Assembly: GCF_035222375.1 (NCBI RefSeq)
Contig: NC_085891.1
Location: 3,162,001-3,226,000, forward strand
Direction: 5' to 3'
DNA from: Podospora pseudocomata
Lineage: Eukaryota > Ascomycota > Sordariomycetes > Sordariales > Podosporaceae
Length of the DNA: 64,000 bases
Below the pieces are notes generated by a model. It was given only the letters and a program-made list of their open reading frames with translations, was not told where the DNA came from and searched no databases. The position numbers and the translations under genes are program-made. Positions 13,466-25,104 of this stretch are shown here, one piece after another (positions within the stretch are counted from its first letter, which is position 1; each line of letters starts with the position of its first letter).

Positions 13466-14892
13466 AGCAATCTCATCCCATTTTGACCGTACGTGCTCTG
13501 AAATCCTCCTAGTAACACAGTGTACAATAAATATGAAGTGTCACTCAACCATCTTGGCGTAGCGGCTATCAATGTAGCAACCCCTTTCTCACCTCTTGTT
13601 CCACCAGCATGTGACACCTTCTTCTAACATCCCAAGCAAACACACAACCATCTTCTAGAAATGTTGCCTCTTGGCCTTCTCTTATTTTTAGCCGTGCCTC
13701 ATGATGCGCGAAGATCATAAAACACGCCAACGGCGTCAACAGCCGACCTTATCCACGGCCTCCCCTGAAAGCGGCGTCATTCTCGGCAACCTCTCGCCGA
13801 ATTTTGCACGCCAGAATGACTGCCGACATCCGAGTGGATGGATTTGGTGACATCTTTTACGACCTTGAAAGTCTTGTCTCTGCTTCGTGTTCATCGCCAA
13901 GTGTTGCCATTATGGGAAGGCCGCCCAAGAAGCCAGAAGAGGGGACAGTCGGGATAGTTTATATGACTGGAGTAGACTACCTCGTGGCCAAATCTTCTTA
14001 TTCCTGCCGCAGTTTCCGTGAAGACCTTCCCAACAGAACCAAAATGACTGCTGAACAAACCACCGTCATAATGCTCAAACACACCTTTACATGCTTCTTC
14101 ATCATTTTCGTCTTCTTCTCCCCGGCCCTCGCCATGTCCCGCCATTGTGGGATTGATGGCAGATGTCCAATATCGCGGTTCCCCGAGATGGAAAGGCCCT
14201 GGTTGAGCATGATATCAACTGGAAGATCACCCGAGCATATACGAAAAACCGCCCCATTGAATCCAGATCAAGCAACATCTACCTGCGCTTGGAAGTTGCC
14301 AAAAGGCTGGACGCTTTCATCAAGGTTAGGGAATACAACACCCAAGAGAGCCGGTGTACGGCGGAGACCACCATCAACCAAGGGGTCAAAGCTGTAAGCG
14401 GTAGAGACACCAATAAGGCGGGACAACACAGACAACACGGGGCTGTCACGAAGGAAATATTCCAGAGCACGACTGAATCGGTTTCTGTCGAGTTTGGACC
14501 CGAAACGAAGAAATAATAAAAAGAGAACCAACGCCAGTATGATATAAAAACTATTTCCCCCTCCCCTCCTTCAAAACAGAAGTCACCAACCAGCTCGAGT
14601 TCCAACCATCTACCATCAACACCACCTAAACCCTCGCCTTCAACGACATGACTCCTCTCACCAGTATCATCTTTCTCCTCTCACAACTATAATCCCAGAG
14701 GCCCACGCTCTCTCATTCATACCTTGCCAACCGTATCCAAGGGTACATACACCCCCCTTTCCCCCTTAAACCAAACTCCAGCTAACCTCCCCCAGCCCGA
14801 AAATCCACACACATTCCATATCCCCGCCCAAGCGACTTCCTACCCGATTCCATACTTATCACACCACCAACAACTGAACAGCAACTTTGCAT

Positions 14893-15340
14893 CTACTGCA
14901 GTCTGCCCAAACCTGGCAATACAAGACGTTTATATGCGGGAATTTCCAAAATGTTTGGGGTTCGGGTCACGGACCCGCAGACAGAGAGCGGCGTCAAGCA
15001 GCTCAAAGCCGTCATCGCCAAAAGCCAACACGCTGGGCCAACCCGGTGAGATGACCAAGAAAGTTTGACCCCAAACTCTGGCCCAATCCATATTTCTACA
15101 GCCCCGATGTCGTACATGATTTTCCCATGGAATACGAGAACCAAATCCAATAGAAGCACAGACGATCCGCGTTCTGCCCGAGCCCGGGGTTGCCAGGTAC
15201 CTGTCCGTGGAGGTTCCCGAAGGGGGTGACGTTGAGGATGCCGACACAGTTCAAACGGGGAGTGATTGAGGAGGGGTCGTCAGCAACTTCGGTGGCGTGC
15301 TCGTGAGGGGGCTTAAAGCGGTAGATGGAGGCCGAGGAGA
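14893..15340 (-). CDS. Possible coding frame or relic, unrecognised
   Basis: About 150 codons are open on the minus strand. The first part looks protein-like (ASIYRFKPPHEHATEVADD, then CVGILNVTPFGNLHGQVPGN). There is no ATG in a good context at its head, so it would be an internal exon. No family recognised and the plus strand is partly open too, so this is weak. Confidence 0.2.
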
Positions 15341-17636
15341 CTCTCTCTCTAGCTACTTGTTAACAATAACATATATCGACTATGAGATGATGAGAAGAAT
15401 AAGGATGCACCTCGCTGTCTCTGACATGAATGAGATACCTTACGCAAGAACTTTTGTTTCAAGCAAATACCCAGTGTCCAAATCGAGAATGAGATTCAAG
15501 ACGTAGGAGTGCTAGTAGTAAAGCTTCCGCAGGCCTTTCTGCGGTCAGACATGCGGCCGGCCTGTGATACAAAAAGAGGGCTGCTGCATAACAGGCGTGA
15601 AGGAGGTGAGTTTAACTTATTCCGAGCGATTTTGGTATGACGGTTGTGACTGGATGGTAAAGCAGGTGTGATGTTGTTTGGTATGGGAATTCGTGAAGTA
15701 GAAGGAAGCCACCATATTTCCATGTTGGAACTGACTAGTGACGAGATTTAGCGGCCTCGCTGGATGACCGTTGAGCTTGAGCAACAACAACAAGATGTAG
15801 TGGTTCTCGATCACATAATCAACAAGGCTGAGCCGGTGGCTTTGTCTCGGCCCGCACTGGACAGGTTCCCGGCTCGGCCCAGCTGGTGCGGAGATAGGGA
15901 CCCGCTTCTTTTCTCTCCCTTGGAATGTGCGCCCCCATCTCCGGGGGAACTTTCCGTCATGGCAGAGAGCTTCCGAGTATCCTCCAGGTGATGACCCCAA
16001 AGCCTGGGAGTGCATCGATGCAGATGTCGATCCCCATCGGCTACGTCGGGTCAGATTTCGTTATATCTTGGGCTCTCCTCGGTGGCCACCTATCACGGCC
16101 AGGTCTAAAACATAGGTAAAGAAAAGTATGCTGGTAAAATGGTCGGACCACTTCCCCGCATTGACATGGTGTTAACTACTACAAGACTGTCAGCCGGCGG
16201 TGAGCCTCTTCGGTGTTCCAGGATCTAGGAAGCGTTAGAGCAGGCAAGATCAAAACGTTGCGGTGATAAGACCTCCGTTTCCCTCTAGGCAAACCAGACT
16301 TGGGCAGATAATGTGCAGACATGTAATGCAGACATGCTGCCTGCTGTGATCTGTGCTCGAGACAGAGCCATGACGGCACATGTGCTGACAGCGGGGCTAT
16401 TCTCGGGTGCGGAACGCAGGCTGGGGGTCATCCCGAACATTGGCATGGGAGCCCAAACGGGTATTCCTCACCACCACCACCACCACCACGACGATGCCGA
16501 TGGAATGTGATGAACGAGATGGGATGGATGGGGGTGGATGTGTGGATGGGGGTGGATGGCAAGCGGGGATGTTGCTTTGGTTTGCCGAGGGCCACTTGTT
16601 GCAGCACCGTGACGAACCGGATAATTGGACCCCTGTTCTTTGTGCTCGTTTTTATTTTCTTACCACACAGATGAGATATCTCACCCAACCCTCGAAACTT
16701 TGTGTTTCATTATCGGAATACGGATGCCTTGTGCTTTCCCTTCAGAGTGGTTTGCTGCTTGTGTTGTGCATGGTGAGAAGTGAGGTGGGAGGGTGAGGTG
16801 AGGTGAGAAGGAAAAGACAAACTTGTGTCACCCACAGAGGCACGAGAGGTTGACTTCACTTCTGTCACAAATTTCCAGGAGCCCAGGCTTTTGCTGAAAA
16901 TGGTTGGTCTCTCGGGAAACAAAACGTGTGTGCTCGATGCTGCAGCCACCCCATCCCTGGGGCCGCTGCAGGTTGCTGCACACGCCCCCATTTTGACCCA
17001 CTCCCCCACTTTCCTCCTTTCCACTTTCCAGAACGGCGCACGCTAAGACAGCCTGCGCGTGCACGGTCCCTGGTCCACATTGGGGTGGGTCTTCTTGAGC
17101 AGGAGCGCCGCATCTGCCCCCCGGTCCTGGTCCCTGCCGGGACGTGGTACTTGACTCCAGCGCTACTGCCACACGTCGGCAAAGGTACCTTTTTTTTTTC
17201 TGTCCTGCTTGACCGTCCCAGGTAGATTCCAGCCGCCCCTACGCCCCCCTCCACTCTGGCACCTTTCCTTCCCTCTTGCTTGCTCTTCACCTTCTTTCCA
17301 TTTCCTTTCCCTGCCTCTCTGTCTGCAACCACAACCTCCACCAAAACACCTGCGTCAAAAACATCACCACTCACCCGACACCCGACACCACCCGCGCCGT
17401 GTCTTTTTCTTTTTTTCTTTCTTTCTTTCTTTCTTCGGAACGCGCGACGGCCTCATCCACACCATCGACGGGGGAACCAAGAGCTCACAGCCCTCGACCG
17501 AGCCGCCGCCGCAATCGGGCGACGTGCACCCATTTCTCGCCAAGACTTTTGTCTACTCGTAAATTCGTAAATTCTCTGGTGCATCGCCCCCCATCAACCC
17601 AATCCACCCCGACATCATCGTCGCCCACTGCACACA

Positions 17637-19695
17637 ATGTCGATGTATCCCGGCCATCGCGGCATGGGCGTCGCGCCCCCTGCCAACCCCAATGGCAGCC
17701 GCCAGAACGAGCTCCTGGAGGGCATCCGCGCCGAGTTTGAATCGCATCAACGACAGATCGAGGGATATGAACACCAAAGTAAGTTTTGGTTCGACAACAC
17801 CGCCGTGCCTTGTCCCATCCCGACAATGCTGACAGTCTTTCCGCCACAGTCCAGGCCCAGGTTCAAGAGATGCAAATGATTCGCGAGAAGGTTTATCAGA
17901 TGGAGCAGCAGCATGTCCAACTGAAGCAAAAGTAAGCTTGAAGCATGTCTTGGACAAACTACACAAGCCTTCTAACGCGGCGCGCGCCTGTTCAGATACG
18001 AGGATGAAATCAACCTCCTTCGTCGTCAGCTGGAAACTCGCGGCGGTGGCCCCCCGGGACCTATGAACCCGCCACCACAGCATGCTGGCCCTTCCCAGCA
18101 ACCCCCTCCTCAGATAGGCAACATGGGGGGAGGTGGTGTCTTCAACGGGATCCTCTCCGGGCAGGGCGGACAGGGCGGCCTGGCCCCCCCTCCTCATCCT
18201 CCTCAAGAGCAACAGCAGCCTCCCCACATGCCCCCCGCGCCACCGGGACTCCAGCAGGGACCTCCTCCCCCTCCTCCCCCGCCGTCTCAGCAGCCCCCTT
18301 TCCAGCAACAGTACCAAGGACCAGCCCCCGGCGGTTTTCCATCTCAGCCCCCCCAGAGCACCGCTAGCCCCGGCCCCGGCAGCAAGAGAGGCCAGCCGAT
18401 CGGGAGACCCCCTGCCGGCGGTCCCGCCACCCCCCAGATCAACACTCCGGTTCCCTACAACGGCCCCGGCCAGTCTCCCCAGGTCCCGACCCATCCCACC
18501 CCCGACCACACCCGCATGGTGCAGCAGCAACAGCAGCAGCACCAGCCTGTCCCGATTTCTTCTCAGAGCAACGCATTGAGCGACCTGGACCCCGAGCGTC
18601 TCCCAAGCCACATCAAGAAGGTCAAGGACGATTGGTGGGCCATTTTCAACCAAGCGGTGCCCCGTGTTTTGGATGTTGATTTGGTTCACACTCTCCAGCA
18701 CGAGAGTGTGGTCTGCTGCGTGAGGTTCAGCGCCGATGGCAAATTTGTCGCGACGGGATGCAACAGATCTGCTCAGATCTACGATGTTCAGACCGGTGAC
18801 AAGGTCTGCATTCTCCAAGACGAGAGTATTGATCTCAACGGCGATCTTTATATCAGAAGCGTTTGCTTCAGTCCAGACGGGCAGTACCTGGCTACCGGTG
18901 CTGAAGACAAGCTCATCAGAGTCTGGGACATCAAGAACAGGCAGATTCGCAACACTTTCGCTGGTCACGAGCAGGATATCTACAGCTTGGATTTTGCCCG
19001 TGATGGCCGCACCATTGCTTCTGGCAGTGGCGATCGCACTGTCAGGCTTTGGGATATTGAGACTGGTTTGAACACGGCAACGCTCACCATCGAGGACGGC
19101 GTCACCACCGTTGCCATCTCGCCCGATGCCAAGTATGTCGCCGCCGGCTCGCTTGACAAGAGTGTCAGGGTCTGGGATGTCAAGACAGGCCTCTTGCTGG
19201 AGCGTCTCGAGGGTCCCGAGGGCCACAAGGACAGTGTTTACTCTGTTGCTTTCTCGCCCAACTCTCGTGACCTCGTCAGCGGTAGCTTGGACAAGACCAT
19301 CAAGATGTGGGAGCTTGCCGCTCCCCGGAATCACAACCAGATGCCCGGCGGTATCATGAAGCCGGTCGGCCGCTGCATCAGGACTTTTGAGGGACACAGG
19401 GTATGTATTTCTAGGTCTTGAAGCCGAGGCCTCGTTGCTAACTTTTTAATAGGACTTCGTCCTCAGTGTTGCGCTCACCCCCGACAATGAATGGGTTCTC
19501 TCCGGTTCCAAGGACCGCGGCGTTCAGTTCTGGGATCCCCGCACCGGACACACCCAGCTCATGCTCCAGGGACACAAGAACTCGGTTATCTCTGTGGCTC
19601 CAAGCCCTGCGTCAGGAAACTCGGGCGGCTGGTTTGCGACCGGTTCGGGTGACATGAGGGCACGCATCTGGTCGTACAGTCGTATCCGCCACTAG
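17637..19695 (+). CDS. General transcriptional corepressor TUP1/RCO-1
   Basis: Nuclear WD40 corepressor that works with an Ssn6/Cyc8 partner to repress conidiation, metabolic and stress genes. Four exons (17637-17778, 17850-17931, 17996-19400, 19453-19695) give 623 residues. The N-terminus ([23 protein letters not shown], then [17 protein letters not shown]) is the tetramerisation coiled coil that also binds Ssn6. A long Pro/Gln-rich linker follows (about residues 95-255). Then comes a short conserved [20 protein letters not shown] block, and seven WD40 blades carry [12 protein letters not shown]-, [12 protein letters not shown]- and [12 protein letters not shown]-type repeats. The last blade ends [19 protein letters not shown]. 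Length agrees with RCO-1-like proteins. The leader is long, C/T-rich and preceded by several kb of gene-free DNA, which fits a highly regulated gene. Confidence 0.95.
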
Positions 19696-21244
19696 AAGGA
19701 ACAAAGGATGCGATCAATCAGACGGAAGCTTGCTAACTTCGCAAGCGTTCTACGCAAGCTTGAAGCAGAGGGGTTGGGACCTTTGTAACTAATCCAAATT
19801 CAAACGGAAATGGAAAGTTGAATAACGTGTGTGTGGGATAAAATGGAAAGGAAAGGGAAAGGAGTATGTGGAACTTTTGAAGCAAGTAGGAAGCGGAAAT
19901 TCGGGTTGTTGAACTTTTCTTGTTTCCTACTTTTTTTGCTTTTTTATTTTCTTACTTCTCTTTTTTTGTCTGTTTGATAGGGTATTTTTGTCTGTTTTTT
20001 TTTACACACACAACTTTGACAACATAACAAAGGGTATTATTAGTTGGTGGGCTTTATGGTAGTGGTGGGTTCGGGGGGCGGGGGGGTGTATTGAACTGAA
20101 AGGGTTTTCTTTGAAAGGATCATGGTGAATTGTGATTTGGGTGACTTGAATGAGCATGGGACCTCGGGTAGGGGGTGGTGTGGATTTACCCCTGAGCCCT
20201 GTTTGTGACCTACCTTGGACAACCATCTTCCAACACTTTCTGCTGCTGTTCTGACGTTTCCAACCAAGGCACACTCTGACAACCTCGACACACACACTCT
20301 CTCTTTCTCTCTCTCTGTCTAAAGTCAAGGAACCCCTTTGGTTTGCTGTCAGTATCTATGCTCGGTCAGGGGTCTTTTTTTTACTACCTTATGTGCTGAA
20401 TCTATCAAGAATTTTTCCCTCCAAACAAAACATGAAAAAGGGATGGATGCATATAAGTTTACCTACCTACCTGGAAATCAACACATCGCCTTCTGCGCGG
20501 TTGTTGTTCCCAAGTTTGTCCTATCAAGAAAGGTGTGGTGTGTACACCAGTCAGGGGGGAACAAGAGTGCCATTGTTGTTGTTGTTGTTGTTGTTGTTGT
20601 CTCTTTGTATGATACACACACACACAAGTCTCAAATGGACATGGCCATTTCATTTCCCATTCATTCTAACCCCCAACATCAAACAAATCATACAACCAAC
20701 CACCACCCACCACCCATCCTAGATATCTATCTCCCTTCTAGATTAATTACCTAGTCACCCCCCCCCCCCACATCTACCCTTTCAAAAAACCAAAAAAAAA
20801 AAGAGATCCCCCATTTCTTTCCAAAACGCCTGTTGGTAAAATACACGCTTGCTTCGCTTTCGCTTTCCCCCCTTTCCACTTACGCTTCCCCTTTCTTGCC
20901 CCCCACTCCACCCACCCATCCATCCCATCCATCCCATCCATCCATCCCATCCATCCCATCCATCCATCCCATCCATCCATCCCATCCATCCCATCCATCC
21001 ATCCCATCCATCCATCCTCTTTCTATTAGATGGGGTATCAAAATGCCCTTTTCCCGGTCCTTTCCTTACAAACATACACACACACACAACACATACACCT
21101 GGCACGGCGTAGTAGTAGTAGCATCGTCGTTCGGTTTGCTTGTCAGTCGCCTCGTTGTGCCGTTTAGACATCACAGACCCGCCCGTTTGACATGGCAGGT
21201 TTTGTTTTTGTAATCAACCCTCTCATTTGAGGAGAGGAGGTTTT
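19696..21244. other. Convergent 3' intergenic region with simple repeats
   Basis: Between RCO-1/TUP1 and the acyltransferase. Contains a TTG-type trinucleotide run near 20573-20600 and the CCATC minisatellite listed separately. No gene seen. Confidence 0.6.
20924..21018. repeat. CCATCC minisatellite / imperfect tandem repeat
   Basis: About 95 bp made of alternating CATCC and CATCCATCC units. Read on the minus strand it gives runs of Trp/Met/Asp/Gly, which explains two long but meaningless frames there. Confidence 0.9.
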
Positions 21245-22219
21245 TTACGCAGCAACGCGCATGTCTGTCCCGCTGACCTTGACGACGCCGTTTTGTTGCT
21301 TGGCGGGGACCGTCAGAGGAACCGTCTTCCCGCGGGCCTTTTCCGTCAGGGCAATCATCTCCCTGAGCATGACCTCACGGGTTTCGCGGGCGAGTTCGTC
21401 GACGTCGGCTGTGGTGAGACCGGCTGTGGGGATGGGATCGAGGACTGTGGTTGTGTCAGCCTGCTGCGGTGAAAAATTCAAGAAAATGAAACAAAACATA
21501 CCCTTGCACGGCACGCTCCCCGACTTGAAAACCATGTCCTTGAGGGAATACACATGGCTGTAGTTGGCCACAACCACTGGAACAATAGGCACCTGCGCCT
21601 GGACAGCCAAGTGGAAGGCGCCCTTCTTGAAGGGGAGCATGGTAGGCTCCTTGGTGTAGCTCCGGGTCCCCTCGGGGAACATGTACACGCTCTGCTTCCT
21701 CTTGGTGATCTGCTCGCCAGCTCCCTGCATCGCCTGTCGCGCATCCTTGGAGTTTTTGCGGTCGATGAAGACGGCGCCGCTCAGGGTCATGAACCAGCCC
21801 AAGAATGGGATCTTCTTGAGCTGAGTCTTGGCCGTGACGCTGCAGTATTGTGGGAACATAGTGCCCAGCATCAAGAGGTCGACTTCGGTCTGGTGGGGGC
21901 CGATGAAAACGGCGGGACGGACGGTGCCGAGGTGGTTCTTTGGGTCTTCAATGTCAAACTTGAGGCCTGTGCCGAGCAACATGCACAGCTTGAAGCACCG
22001 CCCAACCGCCCATTGTGAGAGACCGCGCTTGCCAATCAAGGAGAGAAAGACAGCAGCGCCGAGTCCGTATGCTGAGGCGATGAGTATCGAGATGTACATG
22101 GCCAGCGAGCGCGCCACGAACGCGGCTTTGGAGCTGACTAGGCCGAGGAGGTGGAAGAACATGATGAGGGCGGCGTAGTAGGCGAAGAAGTAGCCGGTGT
22201 ATGTTATAATTGCCGCCAT
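21245..22219 (-). CDS. 1-acyl-sn-glycerol-3-phosphate acyltransferase (PlsC/SLC1 family)
   Basis: ER membrane enzyme making phosphatidic acid from lysophosphatidic acid. Two exons (22219-21502, 21444-21245) give 305 residues. It has hydrophobic segments at about 4-27 and 36-62, then the acyltransferase motif I as HQTEVD (His109 to Asp114) and motif III FPEGTRS at 181-187. IPFLGWFMTLSGAVFIDR lies between and VPIVPVVVANYSHVYS follows, all as in fungal SLC1 homologues. The ATG at 22219 is chosen because the in-frame extension upstream starts only with TTG and reads Pro/Ser/Arg-rich leader. The 57-nt intron (branch GCTGACA, acceptor CCACAG) is a multiple of three and has no stop, so retention would keep the frame. 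Confidence 0.92.
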   Translation of the reverse strand: MAAIITYTGYFFAYYAALIMFFHLLGLVSSKAAFVARSLAMYISILIASAYGLGAAVFLSLIGKRGLSQWAVGRCFKLCMLLGTGLKFDIEDPKNHLGTVRPAVFIGPHQTEVDLLMLGTMFPQYCSVTAKTQLKKIPFLGWFMTLSGAVFIDRKNSKDARQAMQGAGEQITKRKQSVYMFPEGTRSYTKEPTMLPFKKGAFHLAVQAQVPIVPVVVANYSHVYSLKDMVFKSGSVPCKGMFCFIFLNFSPQQADTTTVLDPIPTAGLTTADVDELARETREVMLREMIALTEKARGKTVPLTVPAKQQNGVVKVSGTDMRVAA

Positions 22220-23130
22220 AGCTGGTGTTGAGAAGGAACGACGAAGGAGGGGCGGGGTTGAGCCCGAAGGACGGCGAGGGGGAGGAGGGGACTCGGAAGG
22301 CCGACACGGGGGGATGCGCAGTCGCAAGGCTTTGAGTCGTTTTTCGGCTTGGATCCTGTGATGATGAATGGGCTTGCCGGACCGGTGCTCGAGCAGCGGG
22401 TGGCCGGAAAGTTTTTTGGGGGGACGGGGACTGGCGATGTGGCGTCTGGATGGGGATACTACAGGGCTAGTGGATGCTAGAGAGACAGGCGACCCCAATC
22501 CAGGTGGTGTCGTTGTGCGTCGAGGGGTTTCTAAGCCAAACGATGGACGATTTGTTGGTGATTAAGGATATGGAATACTAAGAAACAAGCAATCATGGGC
22601 TCCGTGGCACCAAAAAGGTCTTGCTTATTGACTTTCGTTCTTCATGGCCCGGGCCGGCACTCGAAGTTGCAGCCCAATCAAATCAAAGCCAGAATGCACT
22701 GTGAGAGTGTGGGGTGTCCGAGGTTGAGGAATCGTTGAGGCTAAAATTTGCGGGACGTGGGGCAGGTGCCAGCAACCCTTGCAGCCCCTTGCAACCCTTG
22801 TGACCAGAAAACTTGGCAATCGCGGGGATATCGTGTCAAGACTGAGAAGTCAAGCTTCACTTAAAAAACTCGGGTCTCGCCGCATCATCTGTCGATTAGT
22901 TGGGCACAAACAAACATCACCCAACATGTGCATGTGTTGCTGAATAGTATTTGGTGTTTTCTATCCTCTCTTCATCACTGAATTGCTACAAGTCTCATCT
23001 CATGGCCACAGTGTAGTTTCACCTAACCCCCCCAAGTATCTTTTGTTGGGATCGTGCGGGGACGGGAACGGAGATACAAAAAATGTTTAAGTTGGAGAAA
23101 AGAAAGCATGTGATAATTCCCACCATATGA
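22220..23130. other. Acyltransferase promoter region
   Basis: No gene visible. Leader-like sequence of the acyltransferase on the left, then low-complexity upstream DNA. Confidence 0.5.
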
Positions 23131-24424
23131 TCATCCAACATCGCTAAACCTGCGACGACACCACACCGTTGCGCCTACCTGCCGTTTGATCATCTGGTCA
23201 TCGCCGAAATCATGGGAAAGGGTTGTTGTCTGTGTTGACACCTCCCGGACCTTTGTGTCCCGTCTGGGCAGAAGGAGGATGGATTCAACCGACTCTCGAA
23301 GTCCAGCCAGCTCATACATGAGGATAATTCGACAGATGGAAACACTAACCATGTACCGTCCCACAGTGGATAGCGCATCCTCCACGCCCACGAAGATGGT
23401 GCTTGAAAAGATCAGGGTCCCGAAGTTGATATGAAGGACGGTGGCCATGGATCCAACCCAGGCCGCGACCAAAAAGAGCTTGCTCTCTTGGAAGGTGACG
23501 ATGCGCACGTCATAACCTTCCGAGGCACTCGGTATGGGCTCTGTCTTGAGAAGGCCGAGCAAGCGCCTGGGAATGCTCGAAATCCATCCGCCTGCCGGCG
23601 CGAGCCTCTCTCGAATATGAAAGGCCGACTCTTCCTTTCTCCTGGCTGCCCCTTCCTTTCTCTTGACTGCCTCGAGAACCTCTTTCTTTGGACCTCGCCA
23701 GCCGCAGACCTATGGTTTCGAAAATGTGTACGATCAGGCCTAGCAGTGCCCATATCGTTGGCCCGAAGGTGCGATTCGTTCACAGGGTGCATGTGGCCTT
23801 GACGCCGAGCTCCCAGTTGAGAGTAGCAATGTTGGCTATGGCAGCCAGGGCGATGATGTATTCGGCCATGGAGATGGACAGCTTGTAGTACCACATGCTT
23901 GGGCGCCACTGTGGGAGTCTGCTCGGGTGGTCGTGGAGGATCTGGGCGGGATCATGGTATTCAAAGGCCCGGCTGAAGTACACGCTGGGCGATCCGGCGG
24001 CAAGCATGAGTGCGAGGAGAGGTCGCCGTGCTACATTCGCGAGAATGCTCATTTCCTCGGTCGAAGGACCCATCAGGGCGAGGACGGTGGGCATGACGCC
24101 GAGGAGAACCTGGGCTGCTGTCATGCCATTTTTGACATGCTCGCTCGTGCTGTTCAGGACACATTGGATGACAGGCTGTGTCAACACAGTGTTGGCTCCA
24201 CCCCCACCGAGAATGTCACGTTCGACGGCAGATGTGTTGCCAGTAAGGTATTGTCGGTATTTGGTCATGCAGTACTTCTACCTAAAAGCTTCAAATATGT
24301 GGCCATGTTGGGGGTACCATTCGCGAAACTGGTTCGTGTTGGTGCCTCTCCACACTGCGATGGGTTCGAAGTATATGAAGAGGAGGAAAAGGATACACCG
24401 AGACGGTGCGGAGAGTCCACCCAT
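23131..24424 (-). pseudogene. Broken fungal multi-pass membrane protein gene
   Basis: A protein typical of Sordariomycete uncharacterised membrane families can be followed on the minus strand from ATG 24424 (signal-like first 25 residues). It continues through QVLLGVMPTVLALMG, RRPLLALMLAAGSPSVYF and a third membrane segment (AEYIIALAAIANIATL). The last parts are WALLGLIVHIFETIGL, a region with HINFGTLIFSSTIFVG and CRIILMYELAG, and a stop at 23131. Three breaks interrupt it: an in-frame TAG near 24280, an in-frame TGA at about 23796 before the fourth membrane segment, and a one-base frame change near 23690-23700. Sequence on either side of each break keeps family-like character. No function is known to me. 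An undetected intron could explain one break but not all three. Confidence 0.6.
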
Positions 24425-25007
24425 TGTGCGGTTCTTGATGTTGATGTTTTGCTGATGACTGTAGTGACAAGAAGCTGGCTAACTTGACAGAACGAAAACT
24501 GGAGTTACTTTGTTCCCTCAAGCTATATACCTGACTGAGGGCAAGACGGGGCCAACAGTATGGCGAGGTTCTCGGGGGATTCCATCATGGGTGTTTCAGC
24601 CTCTCAGCGCTAGTTGTGCAAACTGTGGGTGGCTTTCAGGATGAATCGCGGTGATCCAGCCAGTTGGTGGCCGTCTGCAGCCACGCGCTTATAGATATCA
24701 CATCTCCTCGTCTGGTCTTTTTCATACGCACACAGGAAGCAGGCAAGCAAGTTAGGGCTTCTGTAGAGGTCTAGTGGGCGTTGCTCAGCCATGACGGTGA
24801 TACTCCTTCCTGGTGTCTTACACCCATATACATGGGTACGGGCGAGGCTCTGGGTTCTGGTACGATGTTAATGATGACACATTGAGCTTGGCCAAGGCCT
24901 GCCTGAAGCCAACTTCGAATATTACAGCTCCAATGTGGTGTTCTTAAGCGCCCTGTCATCATGAAGTTCATGATTGGCTTTTTGTTAGCCTCAGCCAAGA
25001 TCATATA
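24425..25007. other. Intergenic, left flank of the DNA transposon
   Basis: No gene recognised. Ends with a TA dinucleotide at 25006-25007 that is the likely target site copy. Confidence 0.5.
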
Positions 25008-25050
25008 ACGTGATCCACCATCGAGCGGGACACCCCATCGACCGGGACAC
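25008..25050 (+). repeat. Left terminal inverted repeat of pogo element
   Basis: Starts ACGTGATCCACC and contains two related units ending CGGGACAC. Matches the complement of 26840-26882 at all 43 positions by eye. Confidence 0.92.
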
Positions 25051-25104
25051 TTTTTCTCCCACTATAACCACCCAACTTCAATTCGCGTTTTCTCTATCAC
25101 AACA

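Larger units (their letters stand above)
11280..17636. other. 6.3-kb stretch without a recognisable gene
   Basis: Holds the ERG3 promoter on the left and the long RCO-1/TUP1 upstream region and leader on the right (C/T-rich from about 17170). Frames in between lack family motifs. Exon-like pieces on the minus strand (13090-13465 and 14893-15340) and on the plus strand (about 15960-16115, a 50-codon protein-like frame ending with TAG before 16116) may be relics. Confidence 0.4.

Noticed and set aside
16470-16492. Run of CAC codons giving a hexahistidine-like tag
   Set aside because: A natural CAC trinucleotide tract in non-coding DNA; no gene or vector sequence around it.
17553-19397. A 614-codon minus-strand frame opposite the corepressor gene
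   Set aside because: It is the antisense shadow of the TUP1/RCO-1 exon; the plus strand has clear WD40 and coiled-coil motifs and in-frame splice joins.
20774-21174. Trp/Met/Asp/Gly-repeat proteins on the minus strand
   Set aside because: Products of the CCATC minisatellite.
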